This document shows, piece by piece, positions 1 to 12,873 of a DNA stretch of 53,500 bases. Made by a program: the position numbers and the translations under genes. The stretch comes from Cristatella mucedo. Lineage: Eukaryota; Bryozoa; Phylactolaemata; Cristatellidae. Position 1 is the first letter of the stretch. The number at the start of each line of letters is the position of its first letter. The notes under the pieces were generated by a model. It ran no database searches. It was not told the origin of the DNA and was given only the letters and a program-made list of their open reading frames with translations. Location: assembly GCA_009760855.2 (NCBI GenBank), contig WPIO01000037.1:916501-970000 (forward strand). Direction: 5' to 3'.

Positions 1-380
1 CGCATTTTCCCCAAAGTCCGCTATGCTCTTCGTCGAATGTGCAAGGCAGAAAATAGTTCTCCAAAAGTTGCCGAGGAACCATGGTGATTTTTTACGAAAC
101 GCTAGCGTGAAAACGGTTGCCACTCTCGTTGGCACGTCTGTCTCTTAAAGCTGTCGACGAACGCACGAACGCTTCTCACTGAGTTCGGGAATTTCGTAGC
201 GGCGATTCGCGGAATTGGAGTTTTTTTTACAAATCTGGCTATTTCTCCGCCGGCTATTCTAAAAGATGCTCCGGCCATTTTATAAGGGCAGTGAGGTGAG
301 GTGCTTTGTAGAGCAGCATTGCAATTAGCATCGCGTGACGAGTTCGCCAAGATCTCTCGCAGCTAGGCTTTCTGAGTCAC

Positions 381-412
381 GAGAGAGAGAGAGAGAGAGA
401 AAACAGAGATAG

Positions 413-466
<54 letters not shown>

Positions 467-504
467 TGAGTGAGAGCATAGAAGAGAGAAGAGAGAGAGA
501 GAAC

Positions 505-553
<49 letters not shown>
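381..553. repeat. Compound (GA)n/(AT)n microsatellite
   Basis: Two GA blocks flank an AT block (about 411-434) and are interrupted by gcgtgagtgagagcata and aacagagatag. It is a low-complexity array; the apparent long Ser/Leu reading frames across it are artefacts. Confidence 0.95.
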
Positions 554-556
<3 letters not shown>

Positions 557-1581
557 CGCGCCTGCTCGTGGCTAAGGCAATGCTCGGCGACGCCAGAAGT
601 CGGGAGACGGAAGAGAACGTTGTTGCGTGTACCGGTAGACAAACAGACAACACTCCTCTTCGGATGGAAGAAAATCCCACGAGCGAAAGATAGAGACGTT
701 TCGCACCAATCGAGCGCCGTTGCTGAAGATAGGGAATCGATGTCGCAAATGGCGACCTGAGCGGATCGCTCTCGGAACAAGCTGCTCGGTCGGTCGACGG
801 AATTTCCGGCTGACGACGTCTACTGGATTGTGGGGCAGAATTCTCTGCCGGCATCTCGACAGGCAGAGTTCGGTGGCAAAATGACGCCAATGACGCCTCC
901 TCTGTCTGTCACATTTATCTCGAGGCGGACGGGGAGGGGCTCGGTGCAGTAATGATATTCGCAGAATTCCAATTGCACTCTCCGGTATAAGAGTAATCTG
1001 CGTCAGTCGCACACAACAGCCTGATAGTCCATAGCGCCTTCATTGCAGTTGGAATGACTGGCAAAGTAGGAGGTGCCCTGGCAATGCTCTAATTAAGCCG
1101 CAGGTCCATGCGCATTGGTCCTTACTGTGATTCTAGCGGGCGACACGTTCATCGATGTCAATAGCTAGCAGTTGTCAGCACAAGACCCGACGCCGGCATT
1201 TCGCACTGAAGTTTGATGCTACTGGCTGAGATCTCATGCAAGCATTTCAACGGATTGAAAATGTCGATCGCTATCACGACTAAGGACCTTGAACCATCTG
1301 CAGTTTGACCAAAATAGTGCTCCCATTTCAGATGACCGACGAGACGGTGCCCGCCATTGTCCAGATTCCTTTGTATTCTCAAGTCTCTGGATTATTCTCC
1401 AGATATGCTGTCGTATTGCCCGACCATTCCGTGTGTGGAGTGCAAAGGCAGCAGCGGTGGCGTCCCACGTAACATCTTTCCTAGCTAGGCAACGGCAATC
1501 ATTGACGATGCCTTTGCACCAGGTTTTGCCAGCCAGTCACACCCGTGAGCGGTCACTTGAGCAGTGACGAACAGTACTCAC
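554..1581. other. Unassigned sequence
   Basis: Mixed-composition DNA with short open frames only. I see no repeat family and no recognisable protein on either strand, apart from the candidate exon just to the right. Confidence 0.4.
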
Positions 1582-1641
1582 GAAGATTTGAGCAAAATAT
1601 TCTGGTATTCTCCTTCGCCGGGCTTCGGCAGCGCCAGCCAT
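1582..1641 (-). CDS. Candidate first coding exon (partial, unassigned)
   Basis: On the minus strand an ATG following a (CCG)n stretch opens 20 codons (MAGAAEARRRRIPEYFAQIF) and stops exactly at a good donor C|GTGAGT in phase 0. The GC-rich leader and Kozak context are typical of first exons. No downstream exon that I can recognise follows between 1 and 1580, so most of the gene would lie to the left of the window. Family unknown. Confidence 0.25.
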
Positions 1642-2261
1642 CGGCGGCGGCGGCGGCTCTACCGCAGCCGCTCTGAAACCTTTGACGTCGACCAGCAGCG
1701 TGCGTGTCCTTGAAAGCATATGCGGCCACCTAGCATGCCTGCCGGAGAATATACCTTGGGGGGGTTAGCTTCAGGTTGAGACCTAGCCTGCGAGCCGCGG
1801 TATGCTGACAAGCAATTTGATCTCCAGCTACGGTCGACTTTTTTTTCATCCTTGGACCATAGGACAGTGCCCTTTGAACTACTACAGCCCGTCGAAAATA
1901 ACCGGCTGGCTCGGCATTGTCGCTTAACAGATTGCTGCTCGTTCTGCGATGAACGAGATACGTGAACGAATAGTGCTGAAAGCCAACCCTAGAAGAAAAG
2001 CTACCAGGTCTTAGAAGCCGCTCCGATGCAGCACGGCAGAGCGCATGATGGCAATCCAGAACCCGCCAGTCAGTGTCCTTAAAAGTTTAGCTGTGCGTTC
2101 CATAGCCAAAGGGCACGCACCGTAAAGTGCAAATCGCTTTAGATTCCTTTTCCATTAAGTCTAAGTCAAACGGTATGAAATAGTTCGGTTCGTAACGGTC
2201 ATAATTTACCAACTGCTAGTGATCTCTAGTGCCGTCCTGGTTTGGGCCAAGGGTGAGGTGC

Positions 2262-2345
2262 TCTCTTGTAATGATAATAATGATAAAAGTAATACGTTTG
2301 TTATAGCTCCCTCAGGAAACTTAATCTCTTTCTACGCACTTTGCA
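2262..2345 (-). repeat. LINE/SINE-B 3' tail fragment
   Basis: The reverse complement contains AGAGATTAAGTTTCCTGAGG followed by an AT-rich end, matching the shared 3' tail of the L2 LINE and SINE-B. It is probably the displaced terminus of the LINE fragment at 2560-3180. Confidence 0.65.
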
Positions 2346-2559
2346 TTTGCTGCAGAGGAATCCCGATTGAATGGTTAGTGGTAGCATGCTCAATGACAAC
2401 AAGCATGACATGGTTAGAGGAGACATGCACAGGGTCAGCAGGCAAATATGTTTAGTGGCATTATTCAGAGTCAGCACGCATAAGCACACAAAGGACGAAT
2501 CGCATGGACCCACTAAACGCTGTGATAAAAAGGCGTTTGTTTCTTTTTAAATGTGGACA

Positions 2560-3180
2560 AGTCAGGAGATGTCGTGATGCAAGTCGGGAGTTGGTTCTAG
2601 TGATGAAATGTACGCACGATCATAACCGATATGCATTCTTTTTATTTTTTTATTCTTTTTAGGCTTCTTTTTATGTGTCATCAAGTCAAGGGATGTCGTG
2701 ACGCAAATATGAAGTGAGTCAGGCTCTGGGAGCATACGAACTAAAGGCATGTTCTCAAAGGATTTGCGGTTCGTACAAGGTATCGGTAATCGACTAGATT
2801 TCGAAAAGCAGGTAATACTATGCTTAGCCTGATGGGGAGTAGATCTGATAGGTAGGCTGGAGCCGAAGAAGGTAGGGACTTAAAAGTAAGTGACAGAATC
2901 TTGAAGTTGATGCACTGCTTGATTGGGAGCCAGTGCAGGTCGGCAAGAAGTGGTATGATGCGGCAACTGCAACGCTCACTACAGACAAGCATAGCTACAG
3001 AGTTATGTACCAGCTGTAAGCGCCTGATTGCACGGGCCGGTAGAAAAGCAAGCAGTGAGTTACAGAAGTCAAGACGGGATGTCACAAATGCGTGGACCAG
3101 TTTAGATGTGGTATCCCTGTCTAAACAAGCCCGAATTTTAGCAATGTTATGTAGCTGAAAGTTGGCAGACTGAGGCGACC
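2560..3180 (-). mobile_element. Antisense fragment of the same L2-type LINE family (3' end of ORF)
   Basis: On the minus strand the segment reads [43 protein letters not shown] and APAYLSDLLP, collinear with the LINE at 32430-32700. The extreme 3' part (CVTTSLDL-like) is present twice, near 2690-2740 and 2561-2600, because of a small local duplication. The reading frame is broken. Confidence 0.85.
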
Positions 3181-3539
3181 GAGGTCATGGACTCCAGCCT
3201 AGCACATGTAAAGCACCAGGATAGACAAGGTTATCTTTGGGCGCTATTAAAATTAATTAAATTTTCTATATATATATATATTTATATTTATTTAGAAGCT
3301 GTCATAATCTGAGTTATTAAGCCTGCTAACATGTCACTATCAATAGCACAGAATAATATGGCATCGATTAGCTCTCGAAAAGCACGAACCATCGTTCGCC
3401 TTTCGACGCCTACCTTTTATTACTCGAAATTTCGATTATTTCGATCGTGTAATTTGGGGCGTACGTGTGTAACTTGCTGTTGCCTTAGAAAATTAATAAA
3501 AGAATTCCATGGTCGCATGTAACCGGGATCCAGTGTAAT

Positions 3540-3930
3540 GTACATCCGGCTGTAACTCCACATAGCCACAAGGACTATGTGGGTGTAAGGCTGAAGAATT
3601 TCCTGCGGCCCAGGCAAAGCCTAAGCGACTTCGGTGCGAATGCGGTAGCCAATAGACTTCCTGTCAAGCGAGAAAGAAAAATGTAGGCGAAAAGCTTAGT
3701 CATAAATGCAGTGGGGGTAGTGAGCAGCGTAGCAGTAGCAGCTCAGGGCAACAGGAAAGAACGTGCCAACGCCGGCAGCAAGAGAGATGCCGTTTCATAA
3801 GAATTGTAGAAATGAGCTCCTCAGTTACGGACCTGCAGAGTAAAAGCTTAAACCTTTAAGCGTAAGAATGGAACACCCAATTTTTTGTCCATACAAGATC
3901 TGAGGGCACGAGGAGGTGTAGCCATATTAA
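3540..3930. repeat. Unclassified dispersed repeat, copy 1
   Basis: Starts with tgtaactccac(a/g)tagcca and shares further blocks with 26885-27235: gtagtgagcag, agcagtagca/agtagcagttcag, gaacgtgcc/gacgtgcc, and a phrase near 'tgtccat' followed by gagggcac/gagcctgag. It lies beside antisense LINE fragments and may be a more 5' part of that element, but no protein motif is readable. Confidence 0.45.
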
Positions 3931-5960
3931 TCACAAGCTAAAGTGACTTGGTGGCTTTTTTTCGATAGCCCAACCAAAGCGGAATCTCTGGTCCAGCCTT
4001 AATAGAGCTGGGCCCTAGTCGAATCGTTAACCAAGACGACGTAGTAGACAGTCCCTAATGTTTGATAGGGGTCGTACGGGTTGGCTATATGCGGAAGCAG
4101 CGGTGTTCTTAATTAAGCTTTTAAACGTCAAGCAGACATCCAAGAGGACACCCGTATTCCGAGCCCACGATGTCCAAAGCAGCATCCGCGAAACGCTATT
4201 GCCTTACTGGGTGACTTTAAAGTGCGATGATATCAGCAGAGGGTTGATTCGGAGCAAAAGTTTAAAAGTAAAAATCTTTTTCTAATGATATGACAGTAGG
4301 TCCACGAATTCAGCTTCTTTACTAAAAATTGAAGCAGGTAATATAGACGATGCTAAGACGCCGAAAAAGAAAGTGGGCAGCTATGGACATTTCGCCACAT
4401 TCACTGCCCAATGTCAATGCACACTTCTCACAGCCTGACCAGCTAAGCTTGTGGGGCAGCAGAGTCAGTCACTTGAAAAACCGCCGACCAATCTCGGAGC
4501 GAGGTACGCTTCTTGATCAACTTTTCCGACAAAGGTTGAGCGATCATCAACCAAGTTGAATGAGCTGTGAGATCCACGGCATATAAAAAAGAACAGTAGC
4601 TAGCAGTAAACGGAGAAGAAATCAGCGTCAGTGAAAATTCCATGCTACTATATTTACCGCTTTAAGTTAGCAATAAAAACCAGCCCGAAAACATGAGCAG
4701 CGTGGTTTCTAACCTAATGTACTTGAAGCCAGAATGTTCGCCAGGTTGACACTCTAGGAATCAAAACTGTTTAGGTATTTCGGTATTCTTCAAGTATTTG
4801 GGGTAACAAAACCTACCAATACAAGCCTTTTCTAGCGTGAACTTAGCAAAAAACTAAAGCTAGACGTGACTGCTCTTAGGTTTGAAAGCAATGCTTGTCA
4901 CTCACCTTATATGCAACCTTTTAATTCAGCCTTTTAATTCAAAGATTTAGCGGTACCTACTTTCGGAGGTCATTGCAGCTAAGTTAGAAACATCAATCCA
5001 CATTGTAAACTTTACCTCTACAATTCTGGGGCAAGGATGTTGTCTGCTCTCTACCGCCAATCCTGACACTGCCTTTCCGGAAGGTTCACCCTGCTTCTGC
5101 CTTGCTACTACTTCCCAGTAGTTTTCTCCCGACTTCATCTATGTTCTCCAGTTTGTCTTCGTTTCTTGAGATGTATTTTGTTGGCAAACGCTTACCCAAA
5201 GCGAGGTGCTAATGCTTTGAGTAGGCGCTCAAGAATGACAACTATAGTCCCAGTGCTCTTAGAGTTACACAAGCAAACACACATGCACGTTTGCATGCAT
5301 GCATACACCCACGAGAGCGGAAGCCCACGAGCCCAGAGCAAACGCCCACGAGCCCAGACGCAGCACCGACATACACAATAGCAAAGGAAGTTGGTGGAAC
5401 GAAAAACATCTACAGTCAAAGAAAGTTGGTGGTAAGGAAACAGATGACACTCGGAAACCACGATGTATTTGAATGAATAGAAACTATCCATGCGAAAAAC
5501 ACAGCTGGCTCCCAAAAAAAAACATTACAGTGAATCGATAAACAGTCAATCGGTAGCCACTAGAGTGCACATGTGTGAGTGAAGCCTGTATAAATCCGAT
5601 ACTCTTCCTTGAGATGGCATACCAAGCAGGAGGCACATATTTCCAGTACGTATGCGTCCTCAGGCAGCACAGGGCTAACCGTGATTAATTAGTAATGGGA
5701 CGAACTCAAAGCAATTCAAAACGGATCCTCCAAACAGAACTATGTAGTTGGGCCAGATGCAACAAGCCTCTAGTAACAAGTGACCACTGCAAACTGGCAA
5801 TATCACCACAATAGGGGGGAAGAGAGTGAGATATTAAAGAAAAGGCAAAGAAAACCTACTTTCTAAAAATCACTCTAGGGCAGACTCGGAGCATATGCCT
5901 CGTGCAGGCACTGCCGATGCATGGGTAGCAGCATCAGGTGAACAACTGAGGTAGTCAAAT
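3931..5960. other. Intergenic, repeat debris and GPD1 downstream region
   Basis: No coding similarity. 5270-5360 is a C/A-rich, CATGCATGC-containing low-complexity patch with a short cccacgag(a/c)gc repeat. No clear minus-strand AATAAA was found directly after the GPD1 stop at 5961, so its poly(A) site is undefined. Confidence 0.4.
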
Positions 5961-8900
5961 CTAGTCTGCGAAATAAGGACTCTCGTCCCTGGAAAGCTGT
6001 CGTGTCCTGATGTAAAATGGTCTGACATAGTCAGTATCATCAGCTGACACGTGGACAGGATGGTTCTTAAGCGACGTGATTAGAGCTTCTGGTAGCATCT
6101 CTTTGTTCATAATCTTATGAATCGCCACAAACATCGGGAACCTGCATGAAAATAAAAAATGTAGGCACTCAGCATCAGCAGAAGAACTTTGCTATATTTG
6201 ATTGCGAGTTCTAATTATCAAGCACGCAGCAATAGATGTGCATCCGTAAAGGAAAGTGCAAGGCAAAGTACAGGATTGCAGACCAAAGTACCATGTAAGT
6301 GTTACGCAAAGTCCGTAGTAAAACTGCCTATGCTCGTAAGCTACAACAGAGATGCTCAAATGCATAGAAGATAAGGTGGTGTGACATTGATATCTCCTTA
6401 GGGCTACTAGCACCTTCCTTCACCCTTAGCCACCACCCAGGTGCTCCTGCTTCATAAGTCATGCAAATATGTACAGCTGAAGCTGTACATCTTTTACAGT
6501 GAACAGCCAATTCCTATTTGCTCTATCGTCGTATAGTAGCCGTACTTTGACGGCCGTGACAAGCATTCTGAGAAAGCCCCGAAAGCTACTTGTAGAATTG
6601 CAGGCTTATATAACAGTCGCTATTGGCCTTGTAATCTGCGACGGTCTACTTTCTGGTCAGCTGTTACTGCTGCAGCCACTTTTGCCCGCCATCTCACAAA
6701 TGCTTGAGGCTAGCCCTCTTTGGCCTTATCTGATCTGTTCGATTTGCAATCGGTTGCCATTGGCCGAGGGCCAATAGGATGAACTTGTATAATGCTAGAA
6801 ACGTGAACTACCAGTTGCTGCAGCATAAGAATTTCACCAACAGCAACACGAAATGCTGGCGGTATCCTAATCTCAGCAATGACCAAAATTCTATTACTAC
6901 GTGATCTCTTTGGAGTTACCTTGGGTTTGCACAATGTCTGGTTTACTTCTCAATTAAGAAAGACCTCATTTTAACCTACACACGTGCAAACACATAGCTT
7001 CTTTCGAATACCCACCCACCCCATAATCAATGACCCAGAAGTGGGCTTCAGCCATGCAGCAGGCAATTGCTTACTGATCACAGCAAGCAAATAGTAAGCC
7101 GTTATGGCGCTACTGTTGCTATAGAAATTATGCTGCTGTGAATGCTGTGCTTTGACCTTTCTTCAAATGCTACACTGGTTTCACAATCTGATGTGGCAAG
7201 CGTTCAATAACTAATCTTGCAGCAGATGCACACGTGGCACCAGGATCTGCCATTCATTAATGCAGGGCATTTCGCCCTTCAACTTCAGCTCGGCACGATC
7301 ATCTACTGCAATTCATTGGAGCCATACAAGAACAGCAAATAACTGCTACATATGTTCGGCTGCTACATGTGTTCGGCACATTGAGAAGCTGGTCTCACTT
7401 GTCCTCCATCTCTTTCTGCTTCAGCATCGAGTACACCTCGGCAGCAGTCGGAGGGCCCTGTACTTTCTGGCCGTGCAGCATCTCTGCCTCCAACTCGTCG
7501 ATCGTCTGTAGCAGCAGACACACGGCTCAATGTGACACCAGCCACGAACAAGGCTAGCGATCGACCTTTGCCAATAAGCACAATGCCAGTGTGTACACAT
7601 GCACAAACAATAATGCTCGCAATGCATATGCAAAATGCAATGACAAACAACTGTATAGGATCCTGAATAAGTATAACACGTCTCAGAAAGAAGCTAACAG
7701 AGGGGTGGGTGTACGCACTCGCAGACAGTGACAAGCAGCCAACGCAAGCCCACCGTCAGCAGGGTGCATCAGTGAGCCGAGCAGCACCCCATCAACCTGA
7801 CTTGCTACAAGGAGAGTGCCAGTGTGAGTTCTGACGATGAATGCAAAAGCAGAAAAGCGAGAGGTCGAGGACTGACGGGGTTGCATAGCTCGTGCCCAAA
7901 CAGCCCGTGGGTGTTAGCCAAGGGGTAAGGTGCTCGCTCTCCACGACCCAGGTCATGGGTTCAATACAGCAGCAGGCAATCCTTTACTAACCACTAATAG
8001 TGGTGATGATAACCGTTTAGGCCCATCTGCCACCTATAAAAATTAGGCTGTTTTATCAGCTGACCTTTATTTTACTTTGTCCCTGGGTATGAGTCAATTA
8101 ACAATGCAAGAATAATAAGATATTTGGATAGCACCCTAAACGAAACAACTCTCCTTAGATATGGTATAAAGGAAGAATGTCAATCGGTTAGTCATAGCAT
8201 GCACAATATCAGCACGCAAAAGCACATTAGGAACAATTAGCGCTGATCCAGCAAATGCTGGGACGAACAGGCACGCTTTTAGCTTCTTTTTCACTAGGGG
8301 TAAAGCGCTCACACTTCACGACCCGTGTCGTGGGTTTGAGTCACAAAGCAGGTAATTCTTTATTGCCTGCAGCAAGCTAGGTGATTGGCAGCAAAGCCTT
8401 TTCTCCTGCTATATAAATGAGGCTGCTGGTTAAGCCAATCTCAATTGCTATTATTCTTTATTTACATCAACGGCAGCACTGCGCTGAGCACACAAACGTA
8501 GGCAGCCACAAAGACGATGTGCCCACTGGGAGAGGGAGAGGGAAAGCAGCAGTGCTCGAATGAAAAAAACTCCTGCTGGCCATGCAGTACGTGGCCAACA
8601 GCGAGAGCGGCGGTGAGAGCAGCAAGCAGCTAACGCTTGGCTTTCCTACCACCGTGCAGGGCACCACGCAGAGACACCAGCAGGGACAAGTATGCAGCTC
8701 TGTGAGCGTAGGAGGCTAGAGAAATATAAGGATATAGGCAGAGCGCAGGGAAAACCATGAGAAAAAGACGACCATATTGCTAGAGGCGACCATGGTGCCA
8801 CCATTCGTCTCTGTGCCACCATCAACTAATGTAGGCAAGGAAAGAGATGTCACAAGTCTCAGATGATGCTTGATAACAATAAGCGTAGGATAGTGCTCAC

Positions 8901-11900
8901 TGCAATGTCAGACACTTTTTTTGCTGCAGCCAAACCACGACAGAGCTACTCATCCAGTCTCTCTCCATCTTTAAATGAGGACAACACTTGCACTCAGCGG
9001 CGTACTAGGCAGCACTACAACATGCACATGATTCTGACCGAATACACAGACGATCACACTCGACTGTGTTTCATAACGTCGAATGGTGAGAAAGTAGGCA
9101 ACAGCTGCTCCAGCTGCTGCACAGGCAGACGTAGGCGCAAGGAGCAAATAGTTTAATTAAATGCATATGGGCGTTTCGAGAGGCAGAACCATTCGACTTA
9201 ATTGCTGCTGCAGCAAAATTGCCTCCGCCTCTGACCTCGGCACAGTGCTGCTAGCCTCTTCTAAGCAATCTTCAGCTAGCTTAGCTGAGACAGTGATGAC
9301 ATCAGTGCCACCTCTGTACCCAGGTTGTTCAAAGAGCCTTCAGCTGGGCACTCACCTTGCCTGTTTTGACAAATGCTTCGGCCACCTTTCGATTCCTGCC
9401 TCCGTAGCACGTGGTCACTAGGTCGGCTATGCCGCAGCTCTCAAGGAAGGTGGCCGGCCTCGTTCCTAAGTAATTTCATTCCCAAAATACAGAGCGAACA
9501 GAGGCCTCATATCTAACAGGCTGTGTGACACACTGGCCAGGCTCGGCAAAACATGAGCACGAAGGAGGAGCAGGGGCAAACTACCCCTACCAATGACATG
9601 CAAAGCACTTGCAGACACCGTGGAACACCGTTGGGCGAGATCAAAGTGAGTATGGCAGCACAGTGTTTGACGAAAATTATTATTCCAATGATGTCGTGTC
9701 GCTACAGTTTCACTAGCAATTCTGATGTTGACCTAATAAGCGTTACTCAGCTTAACAGCCACACATAAGTCGCTAAGGGTAACAGGAATAAGGCAAGCAG
9801 GTATCCAATATGGTGCAAGTGCAAAGGCCGGAATAACTACTCCGGTATGGTGAGCTATGCCGAGACAGCACCGAGTGCTGCTCATAGGACAGGGACGCGA
9901 CAGTACCAGTGGGTGGAGGTACATTAAGCAGCCTCAGCGCCGCCAACAAGCTCTCTAGCTCCTCCGCACACTTCATCCCACCCCAAGAGAGTGGTTAGCA
10001 GGAACCCGGCAAAAGGCATCTGCAACTGCTATCGACTACCAGTTCACTACAATCATAAATCTGGCCTGCCACAATTACAAACAATCAACAGATGCAGCTA
10101 GCCCACAGCTAACCGTGACACCAGAATATATTGACATTGCCTATTGTTAAAACGTTATCGCACGTGGCTGTGGGACAACCAACAAAAAATGCTTTGCTAA
10201 TAAGGAAGTAGATAAATAAAAACTAAAAAATGAAGCACGACATGCTTGACTATACACTGATCACGTCAGGAATGACAGCTGTGCGCCCGTGAGACAAATG
10301 ATGTGATAGCAGGAGCTTTGCAGAAGAAAACGTGTGAAAGGATCACACCATGACTCTTTTGAACGATTCATAGGATCACCCATGTAAGGTCAAGGTCTAT
10401 AATAAGCCTGCACACCTTCCCGTAACAGTTTGCAATAGCTTTCGGAACACTAAATTGGAGAGCCACAATTACTGACCACTGAAGAAAACATCGACGAACT
10501 TGATGATCTCCATGAGACCAAGACGAATTACGGCAGCTTTCGTATTATCTCCGTAACCAAGTCCATCAGCGATGCCTGCTCCTATGGCCACGATATTCTG
10601 AAAAAAGTCAGTAGCACATTTGCTGTTTCAAAACTAGATCTTATAGCCAATCAGATAAAAGATGAAAATAGGGAGAACTCCAGACACATGCAGGACACTG
10701 GAAAACGTCGAGTGAACACATATCACTGAAATTATAGCAAACATCGCCTCAGGGCATCCTACAAACTTTTGGCTGAGCTGTGCAGTGCCCACGGCTGTTA
10801 CCTTCAGGGCTCCACAAAGTTCTACAGCTGCAGCATCGTCGACAACCACAATCCTGAAGTAATCTGTCTGAATTAGCTTCTTTAGCAGCATTCCCTCCTT
10901 GAGATTCCGTGCACCTATCGACAGATAAAAATAGAAGCCCAGCACTAAGCGAGCAGCCAACGAAGTCGCAGAATCTATCGCCGAAGAGCTGATTTAAAAC
11001 AGTCATAAAACGACTCAAATTTGACCTTAAAAAGCCACACTGCCATAGATGAACGACCGGCCACAAAGGAAAGGTCGGCCGGCTGCACACAGCGAACAAG
11101 CAAACACAGCGAACCTCCACCGTGCTATCGACTTAGTGCTTAGCTCTCGCTAGAGTGGGGTGCCAGGCGAGGCTCGTATCTATTCCGATCTAATCGGTTC
11201 ACCAGATCATCAAGTCTTGCCGGAGCAAGCATCCCCTAAGACTTCAGGAAGATGACAGAATCTTAACTAGAAAACATGTGAGTGACAGGAAGACACTATA
11301 GGTAGAATGAAGCACCAAGCGAATCGAGCACTGCACGGGGAGCCTCAGGAGCGCATGCTTAAGCCCTATAAATGCTCAGCCAGTACATAGTTTTGCAAAT
11401 GCTACTTTGGCCTCCACCATTTCTCACAGGTTTGCAGTGCAGAAAAAGTACCCTGCCTGATCTAAACTTTGCGTTAAGATTATCGATCCTCAACAGTGGT
11501 CGGATAAAAAAAAACAGTGGTGAGCAAACAAAACAGTGGCAGCAAATGACTCAAGAGCCTTACATCATCATCGCTAATGGCTCACTGACTTGAATACTTG
11601 TCTCCACCACTAATTATTCACAAATGGCCTATGGACACGTATGGCCTAAGGACGTGCTGTGCACGTGTCCTACTCTTCAGAGTGCCAAGCAGAGCTGGGG
11701 CTGCTTAAAGGTTCGGCACTGAGCCCTTTGAGCATCTTCGAAGCACACTTTCGCTGGTGTCGAGCAGGTTGGGGCGGCAAACCGCAGGTGACAGGAGGAC
11801 GAGCATGGCAACAGGGACTGAGTGAAAAATAAAGGAAGACTCGGCATAAAAGACGTCAGTGGATGCCGCAGCAACGCACTGTCACATCATTCAGGCAAGC

Positions 11901-12789
11901 GAACAAACACGACAGATATGAGTTGGGTTCTGGTGCGAGCAAGACATGAAGATAGCAGGGCAGAAACAAATCAAAGAATGATGGACACAACGAGGACTTA
12001 CCGATGGTGGCCTCACAGTACTGCCCCTCTGCGACTTCTGGGGCCAGATTGGCACCCATTAGCACGTGACACGGTATGTCCAAGATGCTCGAAATCATGT
12101 CAGAAATGAGAACCAAGCCACCGCCCTCGGCAACATCAAAGCCCTGCAAAAACGAATGCCAACAGGCAAGAGAAGTGAGCAACACAGGCTGAAACAACAA
12201 ATGTGCACATGTATGCACAGATGCGCACACTGGGTATGATGGGTTGCGCAATCGCAAACGCCAGACCTGGCGACATTGCAATCGGCAAAAAACGTGGTAG
12301 AAACATGTTGGCATCTACCAATATACTCAGACCAATCGGTCGAACAAAACGTGATGTATTAGCAACCCAAAGAAATAGCCACCTCGCACGTCTTGCTGTG
12401 TTTTTGTGAGTACCAGAGTGTGTGCTCTCACCTTGATCAGTGATAGTCCTATCGCTGTCTTTTTCACTTTGCCAACAAGCCTGTTGCAGATCCCTTTTAG
12501 GAATTGATGAGGCATAACAAACACAAGAATGTCGGCATCCTTAACGGCTTCACCCAGATCGGTGATTGCCACCTATGCAAAAAGCAAGACACTTTGAGCA
12601 ACCAGTCTCACAAATGAGAATGCAAGCTATTTGTAGGCTTGGATCAACTGATCTCACAAAAAAGGGGTCCCACAACAATCGCCAAGTCGCAAGTACACAC
12701 TTTGAGCACACATTAGCTCGTCAAAAGTGCTTTCATTCTGATGTCTTTCTGCTGATCACGCTACCAGCAGCAGGATGCCTGATGTTCAT

Positions 12790-12873
<84 letters not shown>

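Noticed and set aside
325-890. Long open frames of Ser/Leu or Arg/Glu repeats near the left edge
   Set aside because: They are translations of a (GA)n/(AT)n microsatellite and have no other protein character.
7363-7734. Extension of GPD1 exon 8 upstream of 7505
   Set aside because: The family alignment and the CTACAG acceptor place the exon start at 7505; sequence before it is intronic.
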